Assembly: GCA_937876225.1 (NCBI GenBank)
Contig: CALFIC010000198.1
Span: forward strand, 1-64,000
Source: an uncultured Chloroflexota bacterium
GTDB lineage: Bacteria > Chloroflexota > Chloroflexia > Chloroflexales > Roseiflexaceae
Direction: 5' to 3'
DNA: 64,000 bases
Every line of letters begins with the position of its first letter. Position 1 is the first letter of the stretch. The translations under genes were made by a program, and so were the position numbers. Of the stretch, positions 25,614 to 34,655 are shown one piece after another. Below the pieces are notes generated by a model, which searched no databases, was not told where the DNA came from, and saw only the letters and a list, made by a program, of their open reading frames with translations.

Positions 25614-26528
25614 ATGAAACATTATCATGGCATTTCATTCGGGTTTGCGATCTGCATTATTGCGGGGATGACGCTCGACGCCTGGGCGCACGTGCATGGT
25701 GCCACCGACAATACGTTTTTCACGCCCTGGCACGCAATTTTGTATACCGGGTTATTTGGGAGCGTCGCATGGTATGGCTACCTCACCTACCGGAAGGTTG
25801 CGCCACTCACCGCCCATCGCTTAGGGTTGAGCATGGGTCCACTCGTAGCCTTGTTTGGGCTGGCTGATTTGTTATGGCATGGTTGGTTTGGATTTGAGCA
25901 AAATTTACAAGCACAGCTCAGTCCGCCACATATTGCCTTGGCAGTGGTGCTCGCGCTACTGGTCAGCATCCCTAGCCGCCAACGCAATCCTCATGGACAT
26001 TTGACCTGGTTGGGGGCAATTGCTGGCAGCCTGGCAGCGGTGGTCATTCTCACGTTGTTGATGTTTGTCTCGCCACTTACTGCCGTCTATGCCGAATTGT
26101 ATAGTGGCGATACGGTGGTTGGCCTGGGTGTGAGTGGGTTTTTGGTGTTTATTAGTACGTGGTTGATTGTATTTCAATGGATGCGCCGTCACGATGCCCC
26201 GTTTGGCGCATTTACGGTAGCGTCAGGGATGCTTGGCGTGAGTCAAGCCATTAGCAAAGGGGAATGGCGCTTTGCGGCGTTGCTACTCGTAATCGGGATA
26301 TGGGCTGAATGGGTCAGTCGCAAAACGGGCCAAGCGAGTCGCATCCCCGCATTGGTATGGCCCGGCAGTTTTGCCTTGGGGTATTTTTTGGTGTTGAAAT
26401 ATACCAGCACCTTGGCATGGGGGCCGAGCGTTTGGGGCGGTGTCGTCGTAATGGCGGTGGCAATCGGCTTTGGCATGGCAACATTTGGTGAGCAGACAGC
26501 GCAAATGACACACGAGGAACGCATATGA
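25614..26528 (+). CDS. Polytopic membrane protein with conserved His motifs, paralogue 1
   Basis: A 304-residue membrane protein with about eight hydrophobic segments. I do not recognise the family. Polar residues are concentrated at the ends of the helices: LDAWAHVHGATDNTFFTPWH near residue 24, LADLLWHGWFGFE near residue 82, and LSPPHIALA near residue 103. The same motifs recur in the next gene, so they are under selection and may bind a metal or haem. The stop overlaps the next start (ATGA at 26525-26528). The ATG at 25614 lacks a clear ribosome site. Function unknown. Confidence 0.75.
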   Translation: MKHYHGISFGFAICIIAGMTLDAWAHVHGATDNTFFTPWHAILYTGLFGSVAWYGYLTYRKVAPLTAHRLGLSMGPLVALFGLADLLWHGWFGFEQNLQAQLSPPHIALAVVLALLVSIPSRQRNPHGHLTWLGAIAGSLAAVVILTLLMFVSPLTAVYAELYSGDTVVGLGVSGFLVFISTWLIVFQWMRRHDAPFGAFTVASGMLGVSQAISKGEWRFAALLLVIGIWAEWVSRKTGQASRIPALVWPGSFALGYFLVLKYTSTLAWGPSVWGGVVVMAVAIGFGMATFGEQTAQMTHEERI

Positions 26529-27541
26529 TCGCAGAACAACTTCAGGTCAATCAACCCCGCCGTACTGGCTGGATTGCCCGCTTGTATCAGCCACAAGCCA
26601 TGGCGTGGCTCCTCGTACCAGGAAACATCTGGTTCCTGGCAGGCATTTACCTCGATGGTTGGGCCCACAATCATGGCAAAGTCGACAATACCTTTTTTAC
26701 GCCGTGGCATGCGGTCTTTTATTCGGGGTATTTTGCATCAGCGCTGACATTGGCATTGGTAGTGCTTATTACCCATCTCAATGGCAAAATTTGGCAACGT
26801 GATTTACCCGCATCGATTCGTACTGCGATTATCGCAGCCCCACTTTTTGCACTAGCGGGGATTGCAGATTTGTGGTGGCATACTACGTTTGGGTTCGAAG
26901 TCGGCATCGAACCACTACTCAGCCCGCCCCACCTCGCATTGGCAAGCAGTATGTTTTTTGTGGTGGTCGCCAATGCCCGCAACGACAATCCGCAACAATC
27001 AGCCCTACAACGCATCCCATTTGTGTTGAGTACCTTGGCAGGCTGGAGCGTGGTGACTTTCATGTTGCAATTCAATCACCCCTACGGGATTGTCTGGCCC
27101 GAAACGGTGCGCTCGGGTGATACCGGGGTGATGGTAGGCATCGTCGGGTTACTCGTCAATGCCATGATTACTGCCGGAGTAGCGCTCTGGATGCAACGCC
27201 AACGCATGCCATTTGGCGCACTCACGTTTGTGCTGGTAGCCAACGCCTTGTTGATTGCCTTGATGGGTGACGAATTTCGTTTTGGCTGGGGGGCACTGGC
27301 CACCGGTATCGTCTGCGAGCTCATCGCGTATGCGTTGCGCGCCCAATCGCTACAGCTCCGTCTGCGCGTCAGCGCCGTACTCGTGCCTACCGGTGTCTGT
27401 TTGGCATACTTTGGCGTTATCGCCGCCACGAGCGTGGTAATTTGGCCGATTCATATTTGGCTGGGGGTGAGTGTGTTAGCTGGGGTAGCTGGTTGGGGAC
27501 TCATGATTGTAGCGCCACGTATCCATACGCACAACGCATAA
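26525..27541 (+). CDS. Polytopic membrane protein with conserved His motifs, paralogue 2
   Basis: A 338-residue membrane protein, a diverged tandem duplicate of the preceding gene. It aligns through LDGWAHNHGKVDNTFFTPWH near residue 38, IADLWWHTTFGFE, LLSPPHLALA, an SGDTGVMVGIVGLLVN segment and a PFGALTF segment. The aligned His, Asp, Trp and Glu are the same as in paralogue 1. It has an extra ~14-residue N-terminal cytoplasmic segment. Translation is coupled by the 4-base overlap. The two proteins may form a heterodimer. A strong terminator follows, so the pair is its own transcription unit. Confidence 0.75.
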   Translation: MIAEQLQVNQPRRTGWIARLYQPQAMAWLLVPGNIWFLAGIYLDGWAHNHGKVDNTFFTPWHAVFYSGYFASALTLALVVLITHLNGKIWQRDLPASIRTAIIAAPLFALAGIADLWWHTTFGFEVGIEPLLSPPHLALASSMFFVVVANARNDNPQQSALQRIPFVLSTLAGWSVVTFMLQFNHPYGIVWPETVRSGDTGVMVGIVGLLVNAMITAGVALWMQRQRMPFGALTFVLVANALLIALMGDEFRFGWGALATGIVCELIAYALRAQSLQLRLRVSAVLVPTGVCLAYFGVIAATSVVIWPIHIWLGVSVLAGVAGWGLMIVAPRIHTHNA

Positions 27542-27556
27542 TTTCACGCCACAATC

Positions 27557-27592
27557 AGCGGTGGGACGCGGAATTAACCGCGTCCCACCGCT
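27557..27592 (+). terminator. Strong intrinsic terminator after the membrane pair
   Basis: Perfect 15-bp GC-rich arms 27557-27571 and 27578-27592 with an AATTAA loop, followed directly by a run of T (27593-27598). The textbook terminator of the window. It lies just before the convergent hisB stop. Confidence 0.92.
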
Positions 27593-27596
27593 TTTT

Positions 27597-28190
27597 TTAT
27601 AACACACCTTTGGTACTAGGGACGGCATTACCTAGGCGGGGGTCGATACGGGTGGCAGCGTCGAGCGCCCGTCCAAACGCTTTAAACAATGCTTCAACTT
27701 TGTGGTGATCGTTTTTGCCATACATGATGCGACAATGAAGGTTCATGCGGGCATGGATGGCGATACTTTCGAATAAATGAAAAATTAAATCAGTGCCCAA
27801 ATTCCCCACCCGTGGTGTCACGAATTCAGCATCAAACACCGCATAGGGACGCCCACCGAGGTCGACAGCGACAAACCCGAGTGATTCGTCCATCGGCACA
27901 AAACTATGGGCGGTGCGCACAATCCCGCGACGATCGGCTAATGCCAAATCCAACGCTTGGCCCAGACAAATACAGACGTCTTCGGCGGTGTGGTGGTCAT
28001 CGACATGCAGGTCACCAGTAGCATTGACGGTTATGTCAAACAACCCATGTTTGGCAAACAACGTCAGCATGTGGTCGAGGAAACCAATGCCGGTATGGGC
28101 GTCACAAAGCCCGGTACCATCGACATGCAACGTCAAGGTAATCGTGGTCTCGCCGGTGGTACGGGTAATCGTGGCATGGCGCGTAGTCAT
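27597..28190 (-). CDS. hisB: Imidazoleglycerol-phosphate dehydratase
   Basis: A 197-residue enzyme of histidine biosynthesis that dehydrates imidazoleglycerol phosphate to imidazole-acetol phosphate. The duplicated metal motifs are present: [14 protein letters not shown] with DDHHTAEDV in the first half, and [15 protein letters not shown] with [14 protein letters not shown] in the second. Length is normal for the monofunctional enzyme (no HisB phosphatase fusion). The ATG at 28190 has AAAAGGAG about 7 bases upstream. It lies 49 bases downstream of the penicillin-binding protein gene, away from other his genes. Confidence 0.97.
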   Translation of the reverse strand: MTTRHATITRTTGETTITLTLHVDGTGLCDAHTGIGFLDHMLTLFAKHGLFDITVNATGDLHVDDHHTAEDVCICLGQALDLALADRRGIVRTAHSFVPMDESLGFVAVDLGGRPYAVFDAEFVTPRVGNLGTDLIFHLFESIAIHARMNLHCRIMYGKNDHHKVEALFKAFGRALDAATRIDPRLGNAVPSTKGVL

Positions 28191-28239
28191 TACAGACTCC
28201 TTTTCCCTGTGAGTCAGGGTCTATATTTATTGAAAAAAC

Positions 28240-29967
28240 TCAGGGCGCAGGCGTGACAACCGGCATATCGGTAAATGCCGCGCGCAGGATTTGGCCGGCG
28301 AGGCTCGCGCCAATGCCCGAGCCTTCGCCGCCGTTTTCGATCAACACGGCCACGGCAAAGCGGGGATTTTCGATGGGGGCGAGAGCCACAAACCAGGCAT
28401 GGGTATTGGGGCCGCCATATTCGGCGGTCCCTGATTTACCCCCAATCGCAACCCCTGCGACGGTCTGCGCGGCTTTACCAAAACCATCAGTCACCGCAAA
28501 GCGCATGGCGTCACGCAGAATCGTGGCGCTATGGTTCGAAATGGGACGGCCAACCGGAAAACTGGTGTGTTTGTATAATTCAGTACCATTGGCACGCACG
28601 ACTCGTTCTACGATATACGGACGCATCATGACACCGTTATTGCCGATGGTGGCAGCCACCATCGCCATTTGGAGCGGTGTGACTTGCAATTCACCTTGGC
28701 CATAGCCGGTATCGGCGAGGCCTGGCAAACGGGCGAGAAAGTTGTCGTTGTTATAAATCAAACTCGCAAGGGTCGGTAGATCGGTCATGGTAATCGCTTC
28801 ACCGGGTTTGTCCGGCACGGCCAAACCAAATTTTTCGGCACCAGCCATCAAACGAAAGGAGCCGAGGCGCAAGGCGTATTGGGCAAAGGCCGTATTGCAT
28901 GAAAAGCCAATCACCGTGCGCAAACTGGCAGGATCACCGGTAAACCGCATCAAATTATGCACGGCATTGACAACCGGCGGAGCACCCGGCTCGACGTCGA
29001 GTTGCTCCGGGCAGGTGATGTCGTCTGGACGAGCCACGCCGGCGTTTTCGAGCGCAATCGAGGAAGTGACCAATTTGAATGTCGAGCCTGGCGGATAGCG
29101 GCCTTGGATAGCACGATTCAATAACGGTTGATTATTGGCGGGGTCGAGTAGTCGTTGCCAGGCAGCATCCATGCGGGTTTGGTCAGCAAGGCGGTCTGCA
29201 TCGAGATTACTCGTCAAATCGCTGGGATTATAGCTCGGGGTACTGACCATAGCAAGCACAGCACCGGTACTGGGATCGAGCACTATTCCCGCCCCAACGC
29301 GTCCTGCCAGAATAGCAGCCACGTCTTGTTGCAAGGGGGCATCGATGGTCAATTCGAGATTGTCGCCTTTGGCTGGTTGGGCATTAACCATGCGCACAAA
29401 GCGTCCAATCACATTGCGATCACCCGTCAGATAATCAGCATAACTTGCTTCAAGACCAGACACACCATACCGCGAATTCACGACGCCCAGTACCGGGGTA
29501 AACGCGCTCGGGTTATCGGTAGGGTAGCGTCGAGCAGTCCGCCCATCAGCACCCACAATCGTATCGGTCAATATTATTTTGTTGCGATCACTGATTGATC
29601 CGCGGAATGTTCGTGAGGTCAGCATCAACGTCCGTACATTACTCGACGTTTCCCCGGTACTTTGATTGACTACCACCCGGTCAGCCAAATATTGTGACCA
29701 AATCACCTGATTGCGCAGGAGTTGAAGGGAGAGCATGCCAAAGCCGATCGCAATGATAATCGTTAACGACTGTAGTGAACGTTGTGTATCGTTGACCCGC
29801 AAGAGTAACGGGATTTCTCCAAGTCCAAGGATGGCCACAGGGATAGCCGCCAGCCACAAACAGAGCAACCACTCTGATTCGTGTTCGGGTGGACGTGACA
29901 TCCCAAATACCAGCAAACCAATCGCGCTAAACAACAATATCCGTTGCATGACAAAACGAGTCATCAT
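28240..29967 (-). CDS. Penicillin-binding protein, class B transpeptidase (PbpA/FtsI-like)
   Basis: A 575-residue peptidoglycan transpeptidase. Several hydrophobic N-terminal segments (residues 1-90) are followed by a short dimerisation region and the transpeptidase domain. The catalytic triad of motifs is visible: SxxK as GSTFK near residue 294, SxN as SCN near residue 354, and KSGTAEYGG near residue 509. The architecture with multiple N-terminal helices and the YPPGSTFKLVTSSIALE context resembles mycobacterial PbpA. Its start overlaps the stop of the upstream histidine-kinase-like gene by 4 bases, so the two are co-translated. Confidence 0.9.
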   Translation of the reverse strand: MMTRFVMQRILLFSAIGLLVFGMSRPPEHESEWLLCLWLAAIPVAILGLGEIPLLLRVNDTQRSLQSLTIIIAIGFGMLSLQLLRNQVIWSQYLADRVVVNQSTGETSSNVRTLMLTSRTFRGSISDRNKIILTDTIVGADGRTARRYPTDNPSAFTPVLGVVNSRYGVSGLEASYADYLTGDRNVIGRFVRMVNAQPAKGDNLELTIDAPLQQDVAAILAGRVGAGIVLDPSTGAVLAMVSTPSYNPSDLTSNLDADRLADQTRMDAAWQRLLDPANNQPLLNRAIQGRYPPGSTFKLVTSSIALENAGVARPDDITCPEQLDVEPGAPPVVNAVHNLMRFTGDPASLRTVIGFSCNTAFAQYALRLGSFRLMAGAEKFGLAVPDKPGEAITMTDLPTLASLIYNNDNFLARLPGLADTGYGQGELQVTPLQMAMVAATIGNNGVMMRPYIVERVVRANGTELYKHTSFPVGRPISNHSATILRDAMRFAVTDGFGKAAQTVAGVAIGGKSGTAEYGGPNTHAWFVALAPIENPRFAVAVLIENGGEGSGIGASLAGQILRAAFTDMPVVTPAP

Positions 29968-31052
29968 AATAGCACCTGTACGACCAACGGCAAACCTACT
30001 CGTACCGCCACGCCGGCGGGGGTATGATTAAATACCTCGAGTCGCCCGCCAATCTCACTGGTACGATACATCAAGGCCTGCAATGAATGCAATCCTGCAC
30101 GATGAATCCCAGTCACTGGCAGTCCTTGGCCGTCATCATGAATCAATACTGTCAATGCCCGCGGGTCATAACGAAGCATCACTACTACTTCATTGGCGTT
30201 GGTATGTTGGGAGATATTCAGTAGAGATTCAATGGCAATTCGGCGCAGTAAGGGCAGATAAATTTCTGGTAATTCTTGTGGGCGCCCTAATACTGCAAAT
30301 CGGGTCGCGATTAATGTATGGCGTTCGAAGCGATTTACAAGTTCAGGTAAAATCTCCGATACGTCATCAGTCATTGGCAACGGCTGATTTAATGCGACGC
30401 GCAACGCCTCAGTGCGGGCTGAGACATCGGTAATGCGCGTTGTCAACTTCCGTCCCGGGCGCCGAGGGGATTCAGTGCGCGTAGCCCACAATCGATCAAA
30501 CAACGCCGGCGCAGGCGGAATAAATGTTGACCACGCCGGCGGCGCGATAATCGGCAATGCCATTTGAATTCGGGGAATAATTTGAGGAATCCCTGCACCA
30601 ATCAACGCTGGTGCCACCACAACCACCACCCAGCGTAGCCACATATGTGGCAAATTACTCGTAAACGACACGTCGAGCGAATACATCAACGCCAAAATCA
30701 ATGCCGAGCAGAGTAATCCCGCCATCGCCCCACCCCGCCAGCCACTTACCAATGCCGGCAACACTAATACCGCACAGGCATAACACAAAAAAGGACTATT
30801 CCAGGGGTCACTACCCACCACCACAATCGCAGCCAAAAACAGGTCGAATCCCATCAGCCATGGTTGTCGCACTGCGCCACGGACGACCGGTTGGACAGTG
30901 ATTGTGAGTGCGGTAGTCAACAATACCAGTGCAATCCAGACACCCCACATATCGACGGCACGTTGTTGCCAAAACAACAAGGCTGCAGTACAGAGCAGTC
31001 CAGTCCACCGACTAAATACGATGACCGCATGATTCGAAAGTGGCAATTGCAT
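29964..31052 (-). CDS. Membrane histidine-kinase-like protein with HATPase domain, no evident phospho-acceptor His
   Basis: A 362-residue protein with about five N-terminal membrane segments and a C-terminal NarL-type HATPase_c domain: the N-box is ESLLNISQHTNANEVVV, the G1 box is IHDDGQGLP, then GLHSLQAL and GGRLEVFNHTPAGVAV. The region where HisKA_3 kinases carry E-R-x-R-I-x-R-E-L-H-D shows no such motif; it reads RFERHTLIATRF. Phospho-transfer is therefore doubtful, or it uses an atypical His. The start at 31052 has GGAG 10 bases upstream. The ATG at 31085 lies in a hairpin loop and would add 11 residues. It overlaps the PBP gene by 4 bases, pointing to cell-envelope sensing. Confidence 0.72.
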   Translation of the reverse strand: MQLPLSNHAVIVFSRWTGLLCTAALLFWQQRAVDMWGVWIALVLLTTALTITVQPVVRGAVRQPWLMGFDLFLAAIVVVGSDPWNSPFLCYACAVLVLPALVSGWRGGAMAGLLCSALILALMYSLDVSFTSNLPHMWLRWVVVVVAPALIGAGIPQIIPRIQMALPIIAPPAWSTFIPPAPALFDRLWATRTESPRRPGRKLTTRITDVSARTEALRVALNQPLPMTDDVSEILPELVNRFERHTLIATRFAVLGRPQELPEIYLPLLRRIAIESLLNISQHTNANEVVVMLRYDPRALTVLIHDDGQGLPVTGIHRAGLHSLQALMYRTSEIGGRLEVFNHTPAGVAVRVGLPLVVQVLL

Positions 31053-31071
31053 GACAACGATACTCCAAAAC

Positions 31072-31099
31072 ACCCATAGGGGCATAGACCCCTATGGGT
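31072..31099 (-). terminator. 11-bp hairpin between the lipoprotein gene and the kinase-like gene
   Basis: Arms 31072-31082 and 31089-31099 with a 6-base loop. On the minus strand it lies 22 bases after the lipoprotein stop and is followed by TGTTTT. The ATG at 31085 sits in the loop with its AGGGG ribosome site in the stem, so it is either a terminator/attenuator or a translational switch. Confidence 0.6.
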
Positions 31100-31120
31100 T
31101 GGATGAACCAATGATCTCAA

Positions 31121-33166
31121 CTATGGAGTCAATGCCTCATAGGTGTAGGTATTATCTGAACTATAGAGTTGCCAGCCAGCGCCGGTTTTGGCGTCAGCAA
31201 CAGCTTTGATTTGGGCCTTGAGCTCGGGTGCACCATACTGCACAATCATATTGTCGGGCACCCACACCAACGTGAAATCTTGGAGCCAGGGACGAAGGCG
31301 GGCACGGGTATCAGGAATTTGTTTGAGGCCTAATTGCATGGTGCCCAAAATCACATCGTATGGGTGTGATGCCGGGTTATCAAAACCCATGTAGCCCGCA
31401 CCATAGTGCGAAGGGTAGACCATCGGACAGACATAGTCGGTGGTTTCGGCCATAATCGGCAAGCTCTGACCGATCATACCCATCGGCCCTTCGGTGGTAA
31501 ACCCAAAGACGTCAACTGACAAAAATGCCCCGGCCGCATTGATTTTTGGTTGGGCGCGATTCAGGACTTTTTTGATGTTATCAAAACGTTGCTCACTCGT
31601 CACATCTTCTTTTGACAATTTCAAACGTTGCGCATCATTCGCGCCAAATTCCAATGACGGGAAGCGGATGTAGTCAAAGTTGATTTCGTCAAACCCTGCT
31701 AACGCAGCTTCTTCGGACAAGGCGATATTGTAATCCCACACATTCTCGTTGAAGGGATCGAGCCAGGCATACTTAATCGTCGCAGTAGGATAATCATAAA
31801 AAATCCCACCCTTGATACGATCTTGGGCAGCCCATTCGGGTTTGGCTTCGGCCAAGACATTGTCATGGCTAAACATGTGCACCCGGGCGATGGTATAAAT
31901 ATTGCGTTTCTTGGCTTCGGCCAACAAGGCATGGATGTCGTAATGTGGTTTCGACAAGCCGAGTTCTTTGACGAGTGGTACTTGCGAATCATAGTAAACC
32001 AACCCTAAATCATCACGCAGGTCTGATTTGAGGTCAATGACGATAGCATTGAGTTCAGTGTCGTCAATGTGTTGGAAGAATTTTTGCATTAATTCAGTAT
32101 TTGACGCCACTGCCGCCGTTACATACAACGCTTTGGGTTCAAACGGCTCGAGTTTGAATTCACTGGGAATGGCACCTGGTTTAATCGGCAACACCAATTT
32201 GCGATAGCCGGGAGCCAGCACTTGCACAAAACCAGTCTCTGGGACACCTTTGAGGGTAAATACCCCATCGGTGCCATCAATTCGCACGGTCGCTTGGGCT
32301 GATTTGGCCATATCGTCGGTAGCAATAATCGTGGCATGACGCACTGGTGCACCGTCAGCACTGCTCACGATGGTGCCTTTGAGCACGTCGGGGCGGAGGG
32401 TTACATCGATGGTCGCAGTTGTGCTCGCGTCGATTTTTTGGGTAGCATACCCTTCCAAGCTGTAATTCACGTCAGCGCGGGCCACGACGTTTTTGAGTTG
32501 ATAGGCACCCTTGGCATCGGTTTGCCCCGTCACATCGCCTGCCGTAATCACGACGCCACTCAATGGTTCGTTGCTATATTGGTCTTTGATGGTACCGCTC
32601 AAATTGCCATTGGCGAGGGTGATATCTTGTTGCGTCGTTTTGCTAATCGGCGCCGAAAAAGACACATACTCGGGGTATGTCGCATTAAGTGTGAATGATT
32701 CGGGGACCCCTTGCAAAACGTATTGTCCATCAGCACCAGTCGTCATCGAAATCGTAGCGCTGGCCTTGACGACTACTCCCGCCAAAGGTTTTTTGGTCCA
32801 AGCATCATTAATTACACCACGAATGACATTTGGGCGGAGCACCATGTCGATTTTGGTGTCAGCGGCAGTAAGGGTGTCTGGCCATTTACGTTCGGCAAAC
32901 TTGATAGTGACGGCTTCATAATCAGCACTCGTCACTTGAAATTCCCCTGTACGTTGCCAGCGTTCAATGCTATATGCCCCTTTGGCATCAGTCATCGCTT
33001 TGGCACTACCGACTTGAACCACAGCAGAGCCCACCGGTTTGCCAGTATAGGCATCAGTAACGGTACCGGTAAGCGGAATTGTTTCGCTGCCACAGGCCAC
33101 TACCACAAATAAACTCAAGACAAACACCCACACACGCCAATTCGACAATTGCAACAATATACGCAT
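31121..33166 (-). CDS. Lipoprotein with carboxypeptidase-regulatory-like repeats and a DUF4015-type glycosidase domain
   Basis: A 681-residue exported lipoprotein. The signal peptide ends in FVVVACGSE with lipobox Cys25. Four Ig-like CarboxypepD_reg-type repeats follow; typical units are LTGTVTDAYTGKPVGSAVV, IRGVINDAWTKKPLAGVVV, LSGTIKDQYSNEPLSGVVI and LKGTIVSSADGAPVRHATI. From about residue 345 to the end lies a TIM-barrel putative glycosyl hydrolase of the DUF4015 type, with AIVIDLKSD, IYTIARVHMF, AGFDEINFDYIRFP and CPMVYPSHY. The Asp/Glu in the third segment are candidate catalytic residues. Start 33166 gives GGAGG a 6-base spacing; ATG 33172 abuts GGAGG and is unlikely. Substrate unknown, likely a surface polysaccharide. 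Confidence 0.82.
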   Translation of the reverse strand: MRILLQLSNWRVWVFVLSLFVVVACGSETIPLTGTVTDAYTGKPVGSAVVQVGSAKAMTDAKGAYSIERWQRTGEFQVTSADYEAVTIKFAERKWPDTLTAADTKIDMVLRPNVIRGVINDAWTKKPLAGVVVKASATISMTTGADGQYVLQGVPESFTLNATYPEYVSFSAPISKTTQQDITLANGNLSGTIKDQYSNEPLSGVVITAGDVTGQTDAKGAYQLKNVVARADVNYSLEGYATQKIDASTTATIDVTLRPDVLKGTIVSSADGAPVRHATIIATDDMAKSAQATVRIDGTDGVFTLKGVPETGFVQVLAPGYRKLVLPIKPGAIPSEFKLEPFEPKALYVTAAVASNTELMQKFFQHIDDTELNAIVIDLKSDLRDDLGLVYYDSQVPLVKELGLSKPHYDIHALLAEAKKRNIYTIARVHMFSHDNVLAEAKPEWAAQDRIKGGIFYDYPTATIKYAWLDPFNENVWDYNIALSEEAALAGFDEINFDYIRFPSLEFGANDAQRLKLSKEDVTSEQRFDNIKKVLNRAQPKINAAGAFLSVDVFGFTTEGPMGMIGQSLPIMAETTDYVCPMVYPSHYGAGYMGFDNPASHPYDVILGTMQLGLKQIPDTRARLRPWLQDFTLVWVPDNMIVQYGAPELKAQIKAVADAKTGAGWQLYSSDNTYTYEALTP

Positions 33167-33255
33167 GAGCATCCTCCAGCTTCATTGGTAATAAATCGTG
33201 CTACTATGAGCACGATATAATGCATGATTACTTATATTGGCACCACACAGTGGTA

Positions 33256-33288
33256 CACATACTACATATGATAATTGTATAGTATGTG
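33256..33288. promoter_or_regulatory. 9-bp inverted repeat in a divergent promoter region
   Basis: CACATACTA (33256-33264) and TAGTATGTG (33280-33288) with a 15-base spacer lie between the divergent lipoprotein and FAD oxidoreductase genes. A candidate operator for one or both. Confidence 0.4.
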
Positions 33289-33350
33289 GTGTGTCAATTA
33301 TAGGAAATTCCTGAATAGCCGTGCATGTTTTGCAAAGAGAGGAAACGCAC

Positions 33351-34595
33351 ATGACCATCGATCGCTCACGTGAAGGCAACCGCTCGTACTGGCAAGAAAC
33401 CTTTGATCTCACCATGCCCAGTGCACCACTGCCAGCCCGCACTAGCCACGTCGTGGTAGGCGGGGGGATTGTTGGTTCTGCCACAGCTTATTTTTTAGCC
33501 AAAGCCGGACACAATGTGGTGCTGATTGAACGAGTCCATCCCGCCCATGGCGCCACCGGGCGCAACGGCGGGTTCATCGGCACCGGCCCCGCCGAAGGCT
33601 ACGCCGGTGCCCAGGCCCGGCTTGGCGCCGCACCTGCCCAACAAATCTATGAACTCACGGTACAAAACGGCAAATTGGCCCGCCAAATCATGCGCGAAGA
33701 AGGCTTTGACTGCCACTTCCGTGAACCAGGCACATTCAATTTGTCGTTGTCAGCCGAAGATCATCAAGCCGCCAAACGTGGTGTGGCCGCATTGAATGCC
33801 GATGGCTATGGTGGTGAAGTGCTCGACCGCGCCCAACTCCAAGCCATGATCAACACGCCGCTCGGTGAAGAAATCGTCGGCGCCTCATACAAAGCGGGCA
33901 ACGCCTTGATTCACTCGGGTCGCCTCGTACGCGGGGTCGTCGAAGCCGCCATCAAGCATGGAGCCACCCTATGTATCGCCACTGTCGAACGGATCGACTA
34001 CAGTAATGGCGACCCCGTCGTGGTCACCGATAAGGGCAATATTAGCGCCCAGTCCGTTGTCCTCGGGCTCAACGCCTGGAGCCGCCAATTGGCACCAGCC
34101 CTGAACGGCATCATCACCCCGGTACGTGGCCAGATTTTGTCGACCGCGCCAACTACGCCGGTCTTTAGCCAAGGGATGGGCACCGATATCACTCCTACGG
34201 GTGAATATTGGCAACAAACCCTCGATGGCTCAATCGTGTTGGGGGGGTGTCGTGCCGTCGCTGCCAATAGCGACGTTAATTTGTACGACATCGGCATCAC
34301 CGACGATGTCCAAGGGGCGCTCGACAACGTGTTGCCGCGACTCTTCCCCAAATTAGCTGGCTTGCCGATTACCCGTCGCTGGGCCGGGTTGATGGGCTTT
34401 ACCCCTGACTACGTCCCCGTCGTCGATGCCATGCCTGGTATGCCTGGGGTCTGGGCCGGCGGTGGGTTTTGTGGATCAGGCATGCCGTTTGGGTTTGTGG
34501 TGGGCAAATACCTCGCCCAAGCCGCCGTCACCATGCAAACTCCTAGCGAAATCGCGCCGCTGTCGATTCATCGCCCCACCCTGCAATCACACTAA
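33351..34595 (+). CDS. FAD-dependent oxidoreductase, DAO family
   Basis: A 414-residue glycine/D-amino-acid oxidase-like flavoprotein. The dinucleotide fold is SHVVVGGGIVGSATAYFLA with the ribose-binding acid in VLIERVHPAHGATGRNGGF. The C-terminus has RRWAGLMGFTPDYVPVVD and GGGFCGSGMPFGFVVGK, as in gamma-glutamylputrescine oxidase-like enzymes of the PuuB group. It would oxidise an amine or imino/amino acid. The start at ATG 33351 is preceded by AGAGGAAA; an in-frame GTG at 33321 is weaker. Monocistronic and ended by a strong hairpin. Substrate unknown. Confidence 0.85.
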   Translation: MTIDRSREGNRSYWQETFDLTMPSAPLPARTSHVVVGGGIVGSATAYFLAKAGHNVVLIERVHPAHGATGRNGGFIGTGPAEGYAGAQARLGAAPAQQIYELTVQNGKLARQIMREEGFDCHFREPGTFNLSLSAEDHQAAKRGVAALNADGYGGEVLDRAQLQAMINTPLGEEIVGASYKAGNALIHSGRLVRGVVEAAIKHGATLCIATVERIDYSNGDPVVVTDKGNISAQSVVLGLNAWSRQLAPALNGIITPVRGQILSTAPTTPVFSQGMGTDITPTGEYWQQTLDGSIVLGGCRAVAANSDVNLYDIGITDDVQGALDNVLPRLFPKLAGLPITRRWAGLMGFTPDYVPVVDAMPGMPGVWAGGGFCGSGMPFGFVVGKYLAQAAVTMQTPSEIAPLSIHRPTLQSH

Positions 34596-34599
34596 TCAA

Positions 34600-34639
34600 A
34601 AAATCCCCTCGTGGCATGTATTTGCCACGAGGGGATTTT
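34600..34639. terminator. Bidirectional terminator
   Basis: Perfect 17-bp arms 34600-34616 and 34623-34639 with A-rich left and T-rich right ends give a U-tract in both directions. It separates the convergent FAD oxidoreductase and amidohydrolase genes. Confidence 0.92.
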
Positions 34640-34655
34640 GCGTACTCTACGTTTT

